This document shows, piece after piece, positions 50,243 to 51,858 of a DNA stretch of 51,858 nucleotides. Positions within the stretch are counted from its first letter, which is position 1; each line of letters opens with the position of its first letter. Source of the stretch: Methanomassiliicoccus sp. UBA6 (lineage in GTDB: Archaea > Thermoplasmatota > Thermoplasmata > Methanomassiliicoccales > Methanomassiliicoccaceae); assembly GCA_002508545.1 (NCBI GenBank), contig DAVH01000047.1:1-51858 (forward strand), written 5' to 3'. Below the pieces are notes generated by a model. It saw only the letters and a list, made by a program, of their open reading frames with translations, did no database searches and was not told where the DNA came from. A program made the position numbers and the translations under genes.

Positions 50243-50640
50243 TCGTGATCGCGCCCAGCTCGGAACTGACACCGGACCAGATCGCCCGGTTCATACACAC
50301 CCTGGGCCTCAACATCAATGTCAAGGAGACCTGCTACGGCGCTAACATCGAGGGCCCGAAGAGCGTCGTGCGCAAGGCGCTGGCCGAGGTTCGGAAGCTC
50401 GACCCCAACCGGATATTCTCCAAGGTGCGGGCGTTCCCCATCGGCGACGAGAGGAGATGCCGCGCCCACCACGGCTCGCGCCCGGGGTTCAACCAGGTCG
50501 AGAAGGAGTGGAGGGACCTCGCCATGATCGACGTCGGCCTGTGCGCCGCGGACCGGGGGGAGACCTGCGAGCTCCCGCCCAGGCCTAAGCCACTGCCGGT
50601 CAAAAGGCTCAAGGAGATAGCAGAAGAGGTGACGAAATGA
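50239..50640 (+). CDS. mmp6: Methanogenesis marker protein 6
   Basis: Marker protein 6, 133 residues, a small soluble protein of unknown biochemical function conserved in methanogens. Family features: V-I-A-P-S-S-E-L-T-P at the N-terminus, N-I-N-V-K-E-T-C-Y-G-A-N-I-E-G in the first third, R-A-F-P-I-G-D-E-R-R-C-R-A-H-H-G-S-R-P-G-F in the middle. Start overlaps the mmp3 stop and the end overlaps the mmp5 start, four bases each. Confidence 0.9.
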   Translation: MIVIAPSSELTPDQIARFIHTLGLNINVKETCYGANIEGPKSVVRKALAEVRKLDPNRIFSKVRAFPIGDERRCRAHHGSRPGFNQVEKEWRDLAMIDVGLCAADRGETCELPPRPKPLPVKRLKEIAEEVTK

Positions 50641-51071
50641 AGGTGTTCATGATCCCGCCCAACAGCCTGATATTGTACGATCTGGTCGAACGGTTCGGCC
50701 ATCAGCCACTGTCCCTTATGGGCGAGCTCCGCGAGCACGTGGTGAAGCCCGAGGTCGAATCCCCGCCCCTGAACATCTCGCAGGAGGACATCATGAAGGG
50801 CCTCAAGTACGCGGGCATCGAGGTGCCCTCGGGGGTCCGAGGACGATTGGCCATATGGGGGCCGATGGTCGATGAGGCGGAGGCCGCGATCATCATGCAC
50901 GACATGCCCTACACCTTCGGCTGCGTCGGCTGCCACCGTACCAACCTCATGCTCACATACATGGTGCGCCGGAAGGGCATCCCGACCCTAGAAGTGCACT
51001 ATCCCCATGACGACGAGGAGGCCAAGGTCATGGTCACCAAGATAAAGGCCTTCCTGGAGGGACTGAAATGA
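50637..51071 (+). CDS. mmp5: Methanogenesis marker protein 5
   Basis: Marker protein 5, 144 residues, conserved in methanogens and associated with MCR maturation. Diagnostic stretches: M-I-P-P-N-S-L-I-L-Y-D-L-V-E-R-F-G-H near the start, then T-F-G-C-V-G-C-H-R-T-N with a C-x2-C pair that could hold a metal or cluster, and L-E-V-H-Y-P-H-D-D-E-E-A. Overlaps mmp6 and mmp15 at ATGA junctions. Confidence 0.9.
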   Translation: MKVFMIPPNSLILYDLVERFGHQPLSLMGELREHVVKPEVESPPLNISQEDIMKGLKYAGIEVPSGVRGRLAIWGPMVDEAEAAIIMHDMPYTFGCVGCHRTNLMLTYMVRRKGIPTLEVHYPHDDEEAKVMVTKIKAFLEGLK

Positions 51072-51858
51072 CCATCAAGATCGCCCAGCTGTCCTGCGGG
51101 ACGGAGTACTCTGGAATTCAGTCGGAGATAGACCACGCCGCCGATACGGTCGGCGGCAAGATGGTCTACCCGGACGTCGCGTTCGACGACATCAACCGCT
51201 CGGTGGAGGAGTTCGGCTTCGAGCCGGCGTCCCCCCAGCTCCGGCTGATGATCGCCCGGGCGAAGGCGCTCGCCGACGGCCATTACGATGCGGACGCGGT
51301 GTTCATCGCCACCTGCTTCCGGTGCGCCGAGGGCGCGCTGGTGAGGAACGAGGTGCGGAGGTACATCCAGGACCACACCAAGCTGCCCGTGGTCACGTAC
51401 TCGTTCACCGAGCGCCTCAAGGCCGCCCAGCTTCTCACCAGGATGGAGGCGCTGGTCACCATCGTGGAGAAAAAGGAATTGCTGGCCAGGGAGCGTCAGG
51501 TCGGGCTGACCGCCGGGATCGACTCCGGCTCCTCGACCACCAAGGCCATGATCCTCCGGGACAACGAGATCATCGGCAAGTACTGGACCCCCACCGGCCC
51601 GGTGCTCGAGACCGGCATGGAGGTGCTGGAGAAGGCGCTGGCGGAGGCCGGGGTGAAGCAGAGCGAGCTCGAGGGCATCGGGGTCACCGGCTATGGCCGA
51701 TTCCTCATCGGCAAGAAGCTCGGCGCGAAGCTGGTGCAGGAGGAGCTGACCGTCAACAGCAAGGGCGCGGTCTGGCTCGCGGACCGCCAGAAGGGGGAGG
51801 CCACCATCATCGACATCGGAGGGATGGACAACAAGGCCATCACCGTGCGCGACGGCAT
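51068..51858 (+). CDS. mmp15: Methanogenesis marker protein 15 (3' end outside window)
   Basis: The first 263 residues of marker protein 15, an ASKHA-type ATPase related to activators of 2-hydroxyacyl-CoA dehydratase and benzoyl-CoA reductase, probably an electron-transfer activator for MCR. An N-terminal domain (1-140) precedes the ATPase start T-A-G-I-D-S-G-S-S-T-T-K-A-M-I-L (~148-163). I-G-V-T-G-Y-G-R and the second phosphate motif T-I-I-D-I-G-G-M-D-N-K follow. The ATG at 51068 overlaps the mmp5 stop. The frame is open to the last base of the window. Confidence 0.9.
   Translation, partial: MTIKIAQLSCGTEYSGIQSEIDHAADTVGGKMVYPDVAFDDINRSVEEFGFEPASPQLRLMIARAKALADGHYDADAVFIATCFRCAEGALVRNEVRRYIQDHTKLPVVTYSFTERLKAAQLLTRMEALVTIVEKKELLARERQVGLTAGIDSGSSTTKAMILRDNEIIGKYWTPTGPVLETGMEVLEKALAEAGVKQSELEGIGVTGYGRFLIGKKLGAKLVQEELTVNSKGAVWLADRQKGEATIIDIGGMDNKAITVRDG

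Overview
The window comes from a methyl-reducing methanogenic archaeon of the Methanomassiliicoccales (Thermoplasmata), probably close to Methanomassiliicoccus because its core genes are GC-rich. It carries an mcrBDGA operon, mcrC, atwA and a methanogenesis-marker cluster. It also carries a pyrrolysine locus whose PylS lacks the N-terminal domain, and methylamine methyltransferases with in-frame amber codons. These traits together are typical of that order. The first ~450 bases are an exception: they encode the C-terminal part of a betaproteobacterial-looking ornithine carbamoyltransferase and may be a chimeric join.

Layout. 0.4-3.6 kb: DHH phosphoesterase, RNase H-like exonuclease and metallophosphoesterase. 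3.9-10.2 kb: a corrinoid protein, a LigD-type primase/polymerase, an MtbA/MtaA methyltransferase, an MtaA-like paralogue without the usual zinc ligands, a helix-turn-helix protein and a RamA-type corrinoid activase. 10.5-13.8 kb: an Lrp regulator, a SAM methyltransferase and a YcaO-TfuA pair that probably installs the thioglycine of MCR. 14.1-18.6 kb: mcrBDGA plus a small DUF2098 gene. 18.6-20.4 kb: small genes and a frameshifted glyoxalase-fold pseudogene. 20.6-41.8 kb: a methylamine island, visibly lower in GC, with a PAS/GAF sensor, a ribbon-helix-helix protein, pylTSBCD-ramA, an mttB-mttC-transporter-regulator-small membrane protein operon, an ACR3-like permease, mtbC-mtbB-permease, mtmC-mtmB and a DUF1638 gene. 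41.9-45.2 kb: an HTH/DUF2111 protein and a large surface protein. 45.6 kb to the end: atwA-mcrC and mmp3-mmp6-mmp5-mmp15, the last cut by the window edge.

How it works together. MtmB, MtbB and MttB (each with one pyrrolysine) methylate the corrinoid proteins MtmC, MtbC and MttC. RamA proteins reactivate the corrinoids. MtbA moves the methyl group to coenzyme M, and MCR releases methane. AtwA and the marker proteins mature or activate MCR. The pyl genes make and charge pyrrolysine.

Most notable non-gene signals: (1) a 17-bp inverted repeat, GGATGGA-N3-TCCATCC, at the same distance upstream of the TATA boxes of mcr and of the corrinoid gene at 3.9 kb, and also between TATA box and start codon of an HTH-DUF2111 gene; (2) TATGCATA/TTGTATGCATACAA-type palindromes at the methylamine and pyl promoters; (3) an identical GGCATATAGG context around all three sense ambers, while at least seven other genes, including mtbB itself, end in UAG; (4) a structured mcr leader.
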